Part shown: piece by piece, positions 8,500 through 17,187 of the stretch
Numbering within the stretch: position 1 is the first letter of the stretch
Layout: each line of letters opens with the position of its first letter
Source of the DNA: Tannockella sp964372125
Lineage (GTDB): Bacteria; Bacillota_I; Bacilli_A; Erysipelotrichales; Coprobacillaceae
NCBI GenBank assembly: GCA_964372125.1
Contig: CAYJPL010000016.1
Coordinates: 1-43,550, forward strand
DNA: 43,550 nt
Direction of reading: 5' to 3'
The notes under the pieces: generated by a model
What the model saw: only the letters and a program-made list of their open reading frames with translations
Database searches by the model: none
Told to the model about the DNA's origin: nothing
Position numbers and translations under genes: made by a program

Positions 8500-9351
8500 A
8501 TGTTCGAGGAGGGGATTATTATAAAAAAAGAATTATACGAAGAAGTTGATATTTTATACAACTTAATAACCTATGTGAACGCATCATATAGCCAAGATAT
8601 GTACTACACAATTTGTTACCATGTTTTACAACATATCGATGAAATACCAAATATTAATATAAACGAGTTAGCTGAAATGTGTTATACATCTCCAGCGACC
8701 ATATCACGTTTTTGTAAGGCCCTTAAATGTGAAAGTTTTACACAATTTAAAAAACAAGTACAAGCAGGACTAAAAGTTGCAGGAAAAGAAATTTCGCTTC
8801 CGCCAGAGAAACTAGTAAAAATCCACACAACGCCTGAAACGTGTGTGGATATGATTTATGATCGTGCAATTCAATCATTAAAAAAAGGAAAAGAATCTAT
8901 TAATATTCATGATATAGATACATTGTGTGATATTATTTATGATGCAAAAAAATTACATTTTTTTGGTTTTCAATTTAATAAAATAATCGCATCAGATATA
9001 CAACTTAAATTACTAAAGCATGGGAAATTTTCATATGCATTTAGTGATCGCGGGGATGATCGACAGAGGTTAGAGTTACTAGATGAAACAAGTGTTGCAA
9101 TAGTAATTAGCGTGCGTGGGAGAATGAATCCAATAGGCTATCTTATAAAAGCAATAAAAGAACGTGGGGCAAAAGTAATCTTTATTACATTAAATGCTGA
9201 TTCACCTGTAAATAGTATGTGTGATCGCACTTTTGTTATTGAGGGATTAGAAACTGATTTTACAGAATCATCAACTGTGGGAAGCACATCTTTAAAAACT
9301 TATTTAGATGTATTATATGTTCGCTATGGAATATTATACCCAAGAAGATAG
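8500..9351 (+). CDS. MurR/RpiR-family transcriptional regulator
   Basis: The N-terminal helix-turn-helix (about residues 40-80, with ELAEMCYTSPATISRFCKAL) is followed by a SIS sugar-phosphate-binding domain (about 115-245). This is the RpiR layout, 283 aa. It probably senses a sugar phosphate and controls the adjacent 6-phospho-beta-glucosidase gene. The start is doubtful. The only in-frame ATG is at 8500, but the strong Shine-Dalgarno GAGGAGGGG (8506-8514) lies after it. That points to a non-standard ATT (8515 or 8518) or ATA (8521) start. The stop is TAG, and the next gene begins 9 nt later with its own ribosome site. Confidence 0.9.
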   Translation: MFEEGIIIKKELYEEVDILYNLITYVNASYSQDMYYTICYHVLQHIDEIPNININELAEMCYTSPATISRFCKALKCESFTQFKKQVQAGLKVAGKEISLPPEKLVKIHTTPETCVDMIYDRAIQSLKKGKESINIHDIDTLCDIIYDAKKLHFFGFQFNKIIASDIQLKLLKHGKFSYAFSDRGDDRQRLELLDETSVAIVISVRGRMNPIGYLIKAIKERGAKVIFITLNADSPVNSMCDRTFVIEGLETDFTESSTVGSTSLKTYLDVLYVRYGILYPRR

Positions 9352-9360
9352 GAGAAAAAT

Positions 9361-10383
9361 ATGTATAGTTTTACAAATGATTATAGTGAGGGAGCACACC
9401 CTTTAGTTTTAAAAGCATTAGTAGATACCAACTCACTACAAACTGCAGGGTATGGACTTGATACTTATTGCAATCAAGCAACACAAAAAATAAAAGAAAT
9501 CACAAATAATGAGAATATTGATGTCCACTTTTTAGTTGGTGGAACACAAACGAATCTTGTATTTATTTCTGCAGTATTACGCCCTCATGAGGCAGTTATT
9601 GCTTGTGATAGTGGACATATTTTTGTTCATGAAACAGGGAGTATTGAGGCAACAGGACATAAAGTAGTAACTAGACCACATATTGATGGTAAGTTAACAA
9701 TCGAAATGGTAGAAAGTATCCTAGAAGAACACGACAATGAGCATATGGTAAAACCTAAAATGGTTTACATATCTCAAACAACAGAATATGGAAGTGTCTA
9801 CACTAGAGAAGAGTTAAAAACCATTTATAAATATTGTGTAAAACATGATTTATATCTATTCATTGATGGTGCAAGGTTAGGTAGTGCGCTAGCACTAGAA
9901 CAATGTCCAACATTGGAAGAAATGGCAAAATATAGTGATGCATTTTATATTGGTGGTACAAAAATGGGAGCATTATTTGGAGAATGCTTAGTTATTGTGA
10001 ATGATAAACTAAAACCAGAACTACGTTACCATATAAAACAAAAAGGTGGATTGCTTGCAAAGGGAAGATTACTAGGATTACAATTTTTAACTTTATTTAC
10101 TGATAATCTTTATCATAAAATTGGTAATCATGAAAATGAGATGGCACAAATGCTACATGAAGGAATTTCGAAATGTGGTTATTCATTTTATGTGAACTCA
10201 CCATCAAATCAGCTGTTTCCAATATTGCCAAATCACATAATTGAAGAACTAGAAAAAAATTTCTCTTTTATGAAGTTTCATAAAGTAGATAATGAACATA
10301 CTTGTATACGCTTAGTTACTTCCTTTTCAACACCAAAAATCGAGGTTGAGAATTTTGTTCAAATTTTGAAACAACAAGTATAA
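9361..10383 (+). CDS. Threonine aldolase family PLP enzyme
   Basis: A fold-type I PLP-dependent enzyme of the low-specificity L-threonine aldolase / beta-eliminating lyase group. The family members cleave L-threonine or L-allo-threonine to glycine and acetaldehyde. The Schiff-base Lys is K201 in YIGGTKMGA. The PLP-binding Asp is D169 in FIDGARLGSAL. The N-terminal SEGAHP and the GGTQTN loop are conserved. Length 340 aa is normal. It lies 9 nt after the RpiR gene, so it is probably co-transcribed with it; the metabolic link is not obvious. Confidence 0.9.
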   Translation: MYSFTNDYSEGAHPLVLKALVDTNSLQTAGYGLDTYCNQATQKIKEITNNENIDVHFLVGGTQTNLVFISAVLRPHEAVIACDSGHIFVHETGSIEATGHKVVTRPHIDGKLTIEMVESILEEHDNEHMVKPKMVYISQTTEYGSVYTREELKTIYKYCVKHDLYLFIDGARLGSALALEQCPTLEEMAKYSDAFYIGGTKMGALFGECLVIVNDKLKPELRYHIKQKGGLLAKGRLLGLQFLTLFTDNLYHKIGNHENEMAQMLHEGISKCGYSFYVNSPSNQLFPILPNHIIEELEKNFSFMKFHKVDNEHTCIRLVTSFSTPKIEVENFVQILKQQV

Positions 10384-10392
10384 TGAAAGGTC

Positions 10393-10421
10393 TTGAATTT
10401 AGTAGATATTAATACTATAAT
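10393..10421 (+). promoter_or_regulatory. Promoter of the HU gene
   Basis: TTGAAT (10393-10398), 17 bp, TATAAT (10416-10421). A short inverted repeat, TACCT-aaaa-TAGGTA, follows in the leader at about 10432-10446. Confidence 0.75.
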
Positions 10422-10463
10422 GTAGGATAGATACCTAAAATAGGTAGGAATGGAGAGAATAAA

Positions 10464-10739
10464 ATGAATAAAACAGAACTAATTGAAGCAATCGCTACAA
10501 ATGCTGGACTAACAAAAGTAGATGCTGAAAAAGCTGTAAATGCTTTTGTAGAAGAAGTAACTAAAGCTTTAGCTCAAGGTGATAAAGTAGCATTAAAAGG
10601 ATTCGGAAATTTTGAAGTACGTAGTAGAGAAGCTAGAACTGGTAGAAACCCAAGAACTGGTGAAGAAATGGCAATCGCTGCTAGCAAAGTTGCTGCTTTC
10701 AAACCAAGCACTACTTTAAAAGCTGCTGTAAACAAGTAA
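10464..10739 (+). CDS. hup: DNA-binding protein HU
   Basis: A 91-aa histone-like protein that bends and compacts DNA as a dimer. It begins MNKTELIEAIA and has the hallmark GFGNFEVRSREARTGRNPRTGE beta-arm region, with the intercalating Pro in the arm (RNPRTG), and ends FKPSTTLKAAVNK. It is monocistronic, with its own promoter and terminator. Codon use is more GC-tuned (GCT, GGT) than in neighbours, as expected for a highly expressed gene. Confidence 0.97.
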   Translation: MNKTELIEAIATNAGLTKVDAEKAVNAFVEEVTKALAQGDKVALKGFGNFEVRSREARTGRNPRTGEEMAIAASKVAAFKPSTTLKAAVNK

Positions 10740-10750
10740 AAAATACATAC

Positions 10751-10793
10751 AAACCTCACAAGGCATTAGTTATAATTCCCTAGAGGTTTTTTT
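10751..10793 (+). terminator. Probable terminator after the HU gene
   Basis: Arms AAACCTC (10751-10757) and GAGGTTT (10783-10789) with a long 25-base loop and a T run. Confidence 0.7.
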
Positions 10794-10817
10794 GCTAGAC
10801 ATATAAAGGAGAAAACA

Positions 10818-12050
10818 ATGAACACAAACATAATAGAAAAATATGCACACTTAGCAGTTAAAATGGGTGTGAATATTCAAGAAGGACAAGTATTAGTAAT
10901 TAACAGTCCAATTCATACATCAGATTTTGCACATGCATGTGCAACTGCAGCGTATAAGCTTGGTGCAAAATATGTACATGTAGAATACATTGATGAATTA
11001 CAATCTCGTATATCTATGTTGCATGCAGATGTAGAAGTATTTAAAAACATACCAGAGTGGCAGTGCAATCGTCAACAATACTTTATTGATCAAAAATGTG
11101 CGTTTTTACATATTGATTCAAGTATACCTGAAGTATTTGACGGATGTGATCCTACAAAGCTACAAGCTGCAATGATTGCAAGACAACAAGCATTTAAAAA
11201 GTTTAGATATTATACAATGGCAAATCACGGGCAATGGTCAATTGTGGCTGTACCCAATGAACGTTGGGCAAAAAAGATTTTCCCAGAATTATCAACTAAA
11301 GATGCAATAGATAAATGTTGGCAGGCAATATTAAATAGTATTTATTTAGATGAAGAAAATGATGTAATTAGAAATTGGGAAAAACATAATAAAACAATTC
11401 ATAATCATAGTTCAATTATGAATGATTACAATTTCAAAGCATTACATTTTAAAAATGAAATAGGAACTGACTGCATTGTAGAATTAGTACCTAATCATGT
11501 ATGGGCAGGGGGAAGTGAAACAACGACAGGTGGAGTAATATTTAATCCTAATATGCCAACAGAAGAAATATTTTCTATGCCTTTAAAAACAGGAGTTAAT
11601 GGAACTGTAGTAAGTACTAAGCCATTAAACTATCAAGGGAAATTAGTAAATGACTTCATTTTAAAATTCAAGGATGGTAAAGTTGTTGAATATAGTGCAA
11701 AAGAAAATGAAGATGCTTTAAAAAACTTACTTGAACTTGATGAAGGAAGTAGCTATCTTGGAGAAGTTGCCCTAATAAGTCATGATTCTCCAATATCTCA
11801 AAGTAATATTTTATTTTATGATACGCTATTTGATGAAAATGCTTCATGTCACTTAGCATTAGGAGCTGCCTATCCAATGAATGTAAAAGGTGGTACTATG
11901 ATGAGTGAAGAAGAACTAAAAGATGCAGGTGCAAATGATTCAATGACACATGTGGACTTTATGTTTGGGAGTCATGATATGCAAGTAACTGGTATCAAAC
12001 ATGATGGAAGTAAAGTACCAGTATTTGTTGATGGAAACTTTGTATTTTAA
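10818..12050 (+). CDS. M29-family aminopeptidase (AmpS/PepT-II-like)
   Basis: A cytoplasmic metallo-aminopeptidase that trims N-terminal residues from peptides. The 410-aa length and sequence fit family M29. The metal-binding stretch is spread over the C-terminal half: NMPTEEIF (Glu), SSYLGEVALI (Glu), SCHLALGAAYP (His), and SMTHVDFMFGS (His/Asp). AAGGAG lies 8 nt before the ATG. It is monocistronic, between the HU terminator and a bidirectional hairpin shared with pduL. The gene ends with a double stop, TAA TAG. Confidence 0.9.
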   Translation: MNTNIIEKYAHLAVKMGVNIQEGQVLVINSPIHTSDFAHACATAAYKLGAKYVHVEYIDELQSRISMLHADVEVFKNIPEWQCNRQQYFIDQKCAFLHIDSSIPEVFDGCDPTKLQAAMIARQQAFKKFRYYTMANHGQWSIVAVPNERWAKKIFPELSTKDAIDKCWQAILNSIYLDEENDVIRNWEKHNKTIHNHSSIMNDYNFKALHFKNEIGTDCIVELVPNHVWAGGSETTTGGVIFNPNMPTEEIFSMPLKTGVNGTVVSTKPLNYQGKLVNDFILKFKDGKVVEYSAKENEDALKNLLELDEGSSYLGEVALISHDSPISQSNILFYDTLFDENASCHLALGAAYPMNVKGGTMMSEEELKDAGANDSMTHVDFMFGSHDMQVTGIKHDGSKVPVFVDGNFVF

Positions 12051-12060
12051 TAGAAAAAAG

Positions 12061-12085
12061 AAAAAACAGGCCTAGGCCTGTTTTT
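12061..12085. terminator. Bidirectional terminator between the M29 aminopeptidase gene and pduL
   Basis: Perfect hairpin AAAAACAGGCC-TA-GGCCTGTTTTT. It has A runs on one side and T runs on the other, so it serves the two convergent genes. Confidence 0.9.
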
Positions 12086-12659
12086 ATTTTAGAATATTAC
12101 CAACTGACGGCATACCACCTGCTGCATTTGACTCATCTGTATCAATATGTAATGCTGTCGCAAATTTTTCACTTACACGACACATAACATCTCCAAAAGT
12201 AATAGAACGTCCATTGTTGTCGATTTGTACAGAAACAATTTCATTATCTGTAACATTATATGTACTTGCATCTTCTGGTGTTATATGAATATGACGTTTT
12301 GCAACAATAACACCTTCTTGTAATTCAATACTTCCATTAGGACCTACTAATGTACATCCTGCAGAACCAGCGACATCTCCAGAAAGACGAATTGGTGCTT
12401 TTACTCCGATCGATCTTGCATCACTCATTGAAAGTTCAACTTGGCATACTGGACGTAATGGACCAAGAATAAGAACATTTTTCAATTCGCTTTTAGGACC
12501 TACAATAGTAATTCTTTCATTTGAAGCAAACTCCCCTGGTTGTAGAAGATTTTTAATGTTTGTTAATTCATATCCCTCTCCAAATAAAATATCAAGAGCT
12601 TCACGTGTTAAGTGTACGTGTCTTGCTGACGTTTCAACTATAATTTCTTTACTCATCAT
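12084..12659 (-). CDS. pduL: Phosphate propanoyltransferase / phosphotransacylase PduL
   Basis: PduL moves an acyl group between coenzyme A and phosphate (acetyl- or propanoyl-CoA to acyl phosphate), feeding ATP formation by a kinase in fermentation. The conserved metal-binding histidines are seen in SARHVHLT (residues 14 and 16), VAKRHIHI and ALHIDTDESNAAG. At 191 aa it lacks the N-terminal encapsulation peptide of microcompartment PduL, so it is probably cytosolic. The ATG at 12659 has no good Shine-Dalgarno. A nine-codon leader frame (12678-12649) with AGAAAGGG before it overlaps the start. It is divergent from cdaA and lies behind a Rex-like operator. Confidence 0.9.
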   Translation of the reverse strand: MMSKEIIVETSARHVHLTREALDILFGEGYELTNIKNLLQPGEFASNERITIVGPKSELKNVLILGPLRPVCQVELSMSDARSIGVKAPIRLSGDVAGSAGCTLVGPNGSIELQEGVIVAKRHIHITPEDASTYNVTDNEIVSVQIDNNGRSITFGDVMCRVSEKFATALHIDTDESNAAGGMPSVGNILK

Positions 12660-12678
12660 ATATTTTGCATATAAACAT
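12649..12678 (-). other. Nine-codon leader frame overlapping the pduL start
   Basis: ATG at 12678 with AGAAAGGG 4 nt before it encodes MFICKIYDE, and its TAA overlaps the pduL start codons (ATGATGAGTAA). pduL itself has no clear ribosome site, so translational coupling is possible. It could also be chance. Confidence 0.3.
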
Positions 12679-12792
12679 GCTACCCTTTCTTAAAACTTAT
12701 ACAACTGTCATATATATGATACGCTTTTTTTGAGTTTTTTCAACATAATTCACATAAAAAAATAGAGTTTTTCTTGTGAAAAAATCAACATA

Positions 12793-12814
12793 TTTTGTGA
12801 TTTATATCACAAAA
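12793..12814. promoter_or_regulatory. 22-bp palindromic operator, Rex-like
   Basis: A perfect inverted repeat with 9-bp arms (TTTTGTGAT / ATCACAAAA) and a 4-bp centre. The core TTGTGAT-N4-ATCACAA differs from the Rex consensus TTGTGAA-N4-TTCACAA at one position in each half. It also fits the CRP-type pattern TGTGA-N6-TCACA. It lies in the divergent region, 134 bp from the pduL start and 83 bp from cdaA. Confidence 0.6.
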
Positions 12815-12867
12815 CGAAATAAGCAATATCGTGGTCACTAAAACTCTTTTATTTTTTTTTCATAAGG

Positions 12868-12876
12868 TGGTATAAT
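12868..12876 (+). promoter_or_regulatory. Extended -10 promoter of the cdaA operon
   Basis: TGG-TATAAT matches the TGN-TATAAT extended -10 element, 20 bases before the cdaA start codon. The -35 region (TTTATT) is weak. Confidence 0.65.
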
Positions 12877-12896
12877 ATTGTTTAGAAAGGTGGGCG

Positions 12897-13697
12897 ATGG
12901 ATGATATGATAGATTTTACATTAATATTAAACATACTACGTACTGTAGTTGATATTGCACTAGTGTGGTTTGTGCTGTATCTATTGCTGGCAATGATAAG
13001 GCAAAATATGCGTACTCTACAACTATTTAAGGGAGTACTGTTCATTATATTTTTAAAACTGATTACAAGTGCACTTGGACTAGGGACAAGTGATTATATA
13101 GTTGATACAATCTTAACATGGGGATTTCTAGCATTAGTAGTTGTATTCCAACCAGAAATTAGATCTACATTAGAAAAGATAGGGCAAACTAAATTGCACT
13201 ATCAATTGGATGATTTAAGTACTGATGAAAAAGTGTTTTTGATTGATGAAATAGTCGATGCAATAACTACATTATCTGAACAACAAGTTGGTGCTTTAAT
13301 AACGTTTGAAAAAAGTCAGTCATTAATTGATTATATCAATACTGGTACTAGAATAAATGGTGATATTCGTAGTGAATTATTCCGTACTATATTTTGGGAG
13401 GGAACACCACTACATGATGGAGCGGTTATTATAAAGAATGATAAAATTATTTGTGCAGCGGCTTTTTATCCACCAAGTACAAAGGAGTTAAGTCCGCTAT
13501 ATGGTGCAAGACACCGTGCTGCATTAGGAATTAGTGAGGTAAGCGATTCATTGACTATTGTTGTTTCTGAAGAAACCGGTACGATTTCTTTTGCGAGTAA
13601 TGGAATGTTAAGAAAGATTCCTCGTAAAGAGTTAAAAATGAATTTAATAACAGAACTTGGTTGGTTACAACATAAAGGGGATGATGTATATGGCTAA
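12897..13697 (+). CDS. cdaA: Diadenylate cyclase CdaA
   Basis: CdaA joins two ATP molecules into the second messenger c-di-AMP, which controls potassium and osmolyte balance and cell-wall homeostasis. Three N-terminal membrane helices (about 8-32, 42-60, 70-86) lead into the DAC domain. The catalytic motifs are DGA (174-176) and RHR (205-207). Length 266 aa is normal. Shine-Dalgarno AAAGGTGGG precedes the ATG. It heads the conserved cdaA-cdaR-glmM operon; the 3' end overlaps cdaR by 8 nt. Confidence 0.97.
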   Translation: MDDMIDFTLILNILRTVVDIALVWFVLYLLLAMIRQNMRTLQLFKGVLFIIFLKLITSALGLGTSDYIVDTILTWGFLALVVVFQPEIRSTLEKIGQTKLHYQLDDLSTDEKVFLIDEIVDAITTLSEQQVGALITFEKSQSLIDYINTGTRINGDIRSELFRTIFWEGTPLHDGAVIIKNDKIICAAAFYPPSTKELSPLYGARHRAALGISEVSDSLTIVVSEETGTISFASNGMLRKIPRKELKMNLITELGWLQHKGDDVYG

Positions 13698-15096
13698 AAA
13701 GAACATTGAGCGCGATCATAAAAAAACATCTACCACAGATAATTTCTTAAAGTTTGTAAGTCGCCAAAATACAGATGAAAAAAAAGAACGTGTAGAAAAT
13801 AAGAGTACCAAAAGTGATGATATTACAGTAAGTTTCAATAAGTTCTTTAGTTCACTTGCTAAAGCATTAAATATATTAAATGCTAGTATCGATAAAACAT
13901 TATCTTCAAAAGGAATGTTAAAAATTGTTTCATTTGTAATCACTTTAATCTTAGTATTTATTTTAAATGGTGGATCACTAGATAATGTATTATCTGTACC
14001 AACCAGTGGAGATAGTATAAATGATGTCCCAGTAGTTGTTGAAGGACTCTCAAAAGATTATGTTATTACAGGAGTACCAGAAACGGCAGATGTAATTCTT
14101 GTGGGTTCATCACTAGATATTTATTCAGTGAAGAATTCTAGCGATTTTGAAGTAGTTGTTGATGTATCAACTCTTTCAGAAGGTGAGCATACTGTTGAAC
14201 TTAAAGCAATAAACCATCCTCATAACTTAGAGGTAGTAGTTGTGCAAGGTAGTATTCCAATAAAGATTTCCTCTAAGTCAACACAAACATTCCCGCTTGG
14301 ATACCAATTTGTCAATGAGGATGAACTTAATCAAGAATATTCAGTAGGTCTTACAAGTATTGGATTAGAGACCGTTGAAGTAAAAGGTGCGGTGGATACT
14401 CTATCAAAGATAAACAAAGTAGAAGCAACCATTGATGTTGCTAATGTAACAAAATCCTTTGAACAAACAGCAGATATTGTTGCAACAGATATAAATGGTA
14501 ATGTATTGGATGTTGAAATAACTCCAAATACGGTAGAAGTATCTTGTAGTGTAGCATCATATAGTAAAAAGGTACCAATTACAGTCTTGAAAAAAGGTGA
14601 TGTTAGCGAAGGTAAGGCAATAAAAGATATAACACTTACACAATCTGAGGTTACCATATTTGGAGATGAATCTTCATTGAATGAAATTGATACTGTATAT
14701 GTTGATGTTAATGTTGATGGTATTAGTGGAACGATTATTATCAATAACATATCGTTAACTCCAATTGAAGGAGTTAATAAAATGAGTGTAAATACTGTAA
14801 ATGCAAGTGTTGAAGTTGAAGAATCTTCAGAAAAAACAATCGAAAATATCGGTATAATAGGTGTGGATAATGACAATATAGAAAATATAGTATATGATGA
14901 GATGTGTGATGTAAAAATAACTGGTGCAAAATCAGTGATTGATAAGATTACTGAAGAAAATATTACTGCAGCAGTAGATATCACAGGTTTAACAAACGGA
15001 GTACATACGTTGCCAGTTTTAGTGACTGTTGAAAATAAGTATGTAATCGTGGAACTTTTAAGTAATAAAGAAATAGAAATAGAAATAGACGATTAG
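13690..15096 (+). CDS. cdaR: CdaA regulatory protein CdaR (YbbR-domain protein)
   Basis: A single-pass membrane protein that modulates CdaA activity. A charged cytoplasmic N-terminus of about 70 residues is followed by one transmembrane helix (about 78-95). Extracytoplasmic YbbR repeats then run to the C-terminus (recurring VEVKGAVDTLSKIN-, VTIFGDESSLNEID- and VKITGAKSVIDKIT-like segments). I chose the ATG at 13690 because AAAGGGG (13674-13680) lies 9 nt upstream; ATGs at 13681 and 13684 are too close to it. Length 468 aa. The stop is TAG, 9 nt before glmM. Confidence 0.93.
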   Translation: MAKKNIERDHKKTSTTDNFLKFVSRQNTDEKKERVENKSTKSDDITVSFNKFFSSLAKALNILNASIDKTLSSKGMLKIVSFVITLILVFILNGGSLDNVLSVPTSGDSINDVPVVVEGLSKDYVITGVPETADVILVGSSLDIYSVKNSSDFEVVVDVSTLSEGEHTVELKAINHPHNLEVVVVQGSIPIKISSKSTQTFPLGYQFVNEDELNQEYSVGLTSIGLETVEVKGAVDTLSKINKVEATIDVANVTKSFEQTADIVATDINGNVLDVEITPNTVEVSCSVASYSKKVPITVLKKGDVSEGKAIKDITLTQSEVTIFGDESSLNEIDTVYVDVNVDGISGTIIINNISLTPIEGVNKMSVNTVNASVEVEESSEKTIENIGIIGVDNDNIENIVYDEMCDVKITGAKSVIDKITEENITAAVDITGLTNGVHTLPVLVTVENKYVIVELLSNKEIEIEIDD

Positions 15097-15105
15097 GAGA
15101 ACTAT

Positions 15106-16464
15106 ATGGGTAAATATTTTGGAACAGACGGATTTCGTGGAGAGGCAAATGTCACTCTTACAGTAGAACATGCTTATAAAGTAGGAAGATACTTAGGATG
15201 GTATTTTAACCGTGCGCATGAAGGAAAAAGAGCAAAAATAATCATTGGTAAGGATACTAGAAGAAGTTCGTATATGTTTGAGTATTCACTAGTAGCTGGT
15301 TTAACAGCGAGTGGTGCAGATGCTTATTTATTACACGTTACAACGACCCCTTCAGTGGCGTATGTAGTACGTAGTGAAGAATTTGATTGCGGAATTATGA
15401 TTACTGCATCACACAATCCGTTTTTTGATAATGGTATAAAAGTTATTGACTCTAAAGGACATAAAATGAATAGTGAAGTTGAAGAGTTAATTGAACAATA
15501 TATAGATGGTGAAATTGAAGAATTGCCACTTGCTACAAAAGAAAATATTGGATGTACAGTGGATTATTCAATGGGAAGAAATCGCTATATTGGATATTTA
15601 ATGTCAATTCCAACAAGAGCATTTAAAGATATTCGTGTGGGTCTAGATTGTTCAAACGGAGCAAGTAGTGCCATTGCAAAAAGTGTATTTGATGCACTAG
15701 GAGCAAAAACTTATGTAATAAATAACGAACCTGATGGTTTAAATATTAATACAAACTGTGGTTCAACACACATTGAAGTACTGCAAGAATATGTTCGTGC
15801 AAACAATTTAGACTTAGGGTTTGCATACGATGGTGATGCTGATCGCTGTATTGCAGTCGACGAATTTGGACGTGTAGTTGATGGAGATGGTATCTTATAT
15901 GTATGTGGTAAACATATGATGCAACATGGCGAATTATCTAACGATACTGTTGTAACAACTATAATGGCAAATTTAGGGTTATACAAAGCATTTGACCGTG
16001 AAGGTATTAAATATGAAAAAACAGCAGTAGGGGATAAGTATGTAAATGAATGTATGGCAAAATATAATCACACATTAGGTGGAGAACAATCTGGCCATGT
16101 TATATTTGCTAAAAATGCAACAACTGGTGACGGAATTTTAACATCATTAAAAGTAATGGAGGCAGTAGTAGAATCGAAAAAAACATTAGCACAATTACTT
16201 GCAGATTTAGATATATTCCCACAATTAATGAAAAATGTAGTTGTTAGAAATAAAGCTGATGCACAAAATGATGTTGAAGTGCAAGAAGTGATTGCTGATA
16301 TCGAAAAACAACTTGATGGAAATGGACGTGTATTAGTGCGTGAAAGTGGAACTGAGCCATTAATTCGAGTTATGGTAGAAGCAAAAACGGATGAAGAATG
16401 TGTAACATATGTTACACAAATCGTAGATAAAATTAAAGAACGAGGACATGTTGTCGAAAGATAA
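15106..16464 (+). CDS. glmM: Phosphoglucosamine mutase GlmM
   Basis: GlmM interconverts glucosamine-6-P and glucosamine-1-P, the route to UDP-GlcNAc for peptidoglycan. The active Ser is S102 in TASHNP. The metal-binding loop is DGDADRC, the sugar-binding loop GGEQSGH, and the phosphate-binding loop RESGTEPLIRV. Length 452 aa is standard. AGGAG lies before the ATG. It is the last gene of the cdaA operon; in several Firmicutes GlmM binds CdaA and lowers its activity, so co-expression fits. Confidence 0.97.
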   Translation: MGKYFGTDGFRGEANVTLTVEHAYKVGRYLGWYFNRAHEGKRAKIIIGKDTRRSSYMFEYSLVAGLTASGADAYLLHVTTTPSVAYVVRSEEFDCGIMITASHNPFFDNGIKVIDSKGHKMNSEVEELIEQYIDGEIEELPLATKENIGCTVDYSMGRNRYIGYLMSIPTRAFKDIRVGLDCSNGASSAIAKSVFDALGAKTYVINNEPDGLNINTNCGSTHIEVLQEYVRANNLDLGFAYDGDADRCIAVDEFGRVVDGDGILYVCGKHMMQHGELSNDTVVTTIMANLGLYKAFDREGIKYEKTAVGDKYVNECMAKYNHTLGGEQSGHVIFAKNATTGDGILTSLKVMEAVVESKKTLAQLLADLDIFPQLMKNVVVRNKADAQNDVEVQEVIADIEKQLDGNGRVLVRESGTEPLIRVMVEAKTDEECVTYVTQIVDKIKERGHVVER

Positions 16465-16477
16465 CAAATTTTCACAT

Positions 16478-16510
16478 AATATTGCCATATAATATGGCAA
16501 TATTTTATAT
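16478..16510 (+). terminator. Terminator of the cdaA-cdaR-glmM operon
   Basis: Perfect 12-bp stem AATATTGCCATA / TATGGCAATATT with a 3-base loop, followed by TTATAT. Confidence 0.8.
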
Positions 16511-16533
16511 AAGATTATAATGAGGTGAAAGTT

Positions 16534-17187
16534 ATGCAATTTAAAATTAATATTATTGATGATGAAAAAAATTTAAATGATTTAGTTAGAACATATTTAG
16601 AAAAAGAAGGGCACCAAGTATATTCATTCTATACATATGATGAAGCATTGTTGCATCGTGATGATGATGTACATTTATGGCTAGTAGACATTATGTTAGA
16701 TAGAGCAAGTGGTTTTGAGTTATTTCAAGAAATAAAAAATAGAAAACCAAAGATGCCAATTATATTTATGTCTGCAAGAGACCAGGAATTTGATCGCATC
16801 ATCGGACTTGAAAAAGGTTCTGATGACTATATTACAAAGCCATTCAATATAAAAGAAGTAGTCTTACGTATAAATAATTTACTAAAACGATCGTATGATG
16901 ATCCAACAAAAATTAATATGGATGGATATGATATCGATTTAGAAAAACGTCGAGTATTTAATATCGACAAAGAAGTAGTGTTAACAACCAAAGAATATGA
17001 TTTATTAGTATACTTTATTACAAATAGAGGATTAGCGATATCGCGTGAACAAGTCTTAACTAAAGTTTGGGATGAAAACTACTTTGGTAGTGATCGTGTT
17101 GTTGATGATACGCTTAGACGACTTCGTAAAAAAATGCCGGAGATTAATGTTCGTACTATTTACGGATTTGGCTATCGTTTAGATTAA
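16534..17187 (+). CDS. OmpR/PhoB-family response regulator
   Basis: The receiver domain (1-115) has acidic pocket D9-D10, phospho-acceptor D52 in LVDIML and the conserved Lys in TKPF. A winged-helix DNA-binding domain follows (about 125-217, with LTTKEYDLLVYF and VVDDTLRRLRKK). I chose ATG 16534 because GAGGTGA (16523-16529) is well placed for it; the GTG at 16525 lies within that site. Length 217 aa. Its TAA overlaps the ATG of the sensor kinase by one base, a standard two-component pair. Confidence 0.95.
   Translation: MQFKINIIDDEKNLNDLVRTYLEKEGHQVYSFYTYDEALLHRDDDVHLWLVDIMLDRASGFELFQEIKNRKPKMPIIFMSARDQEFDRIIGLEKGSDDYITKPFNIKEVVLRINNLLKRSYDDPTKINMDGYDIDLEKRRVFNIDKEVVLTTKEYDLLVYFITNRGLAISREQVLTKVWDENYFGSDRVVDDTLRRLRKKMPEINVRTIYGFGYRLD

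Noticed and set aside
14331..14984. A 217-codon open frame on the reverse strand inside cdaR
   Set aside because: It is antisense to a well-supported cdaR frame, has no ribosome site, and has the Ser/Thr/Ile-rich composition expected of a frame mirror.
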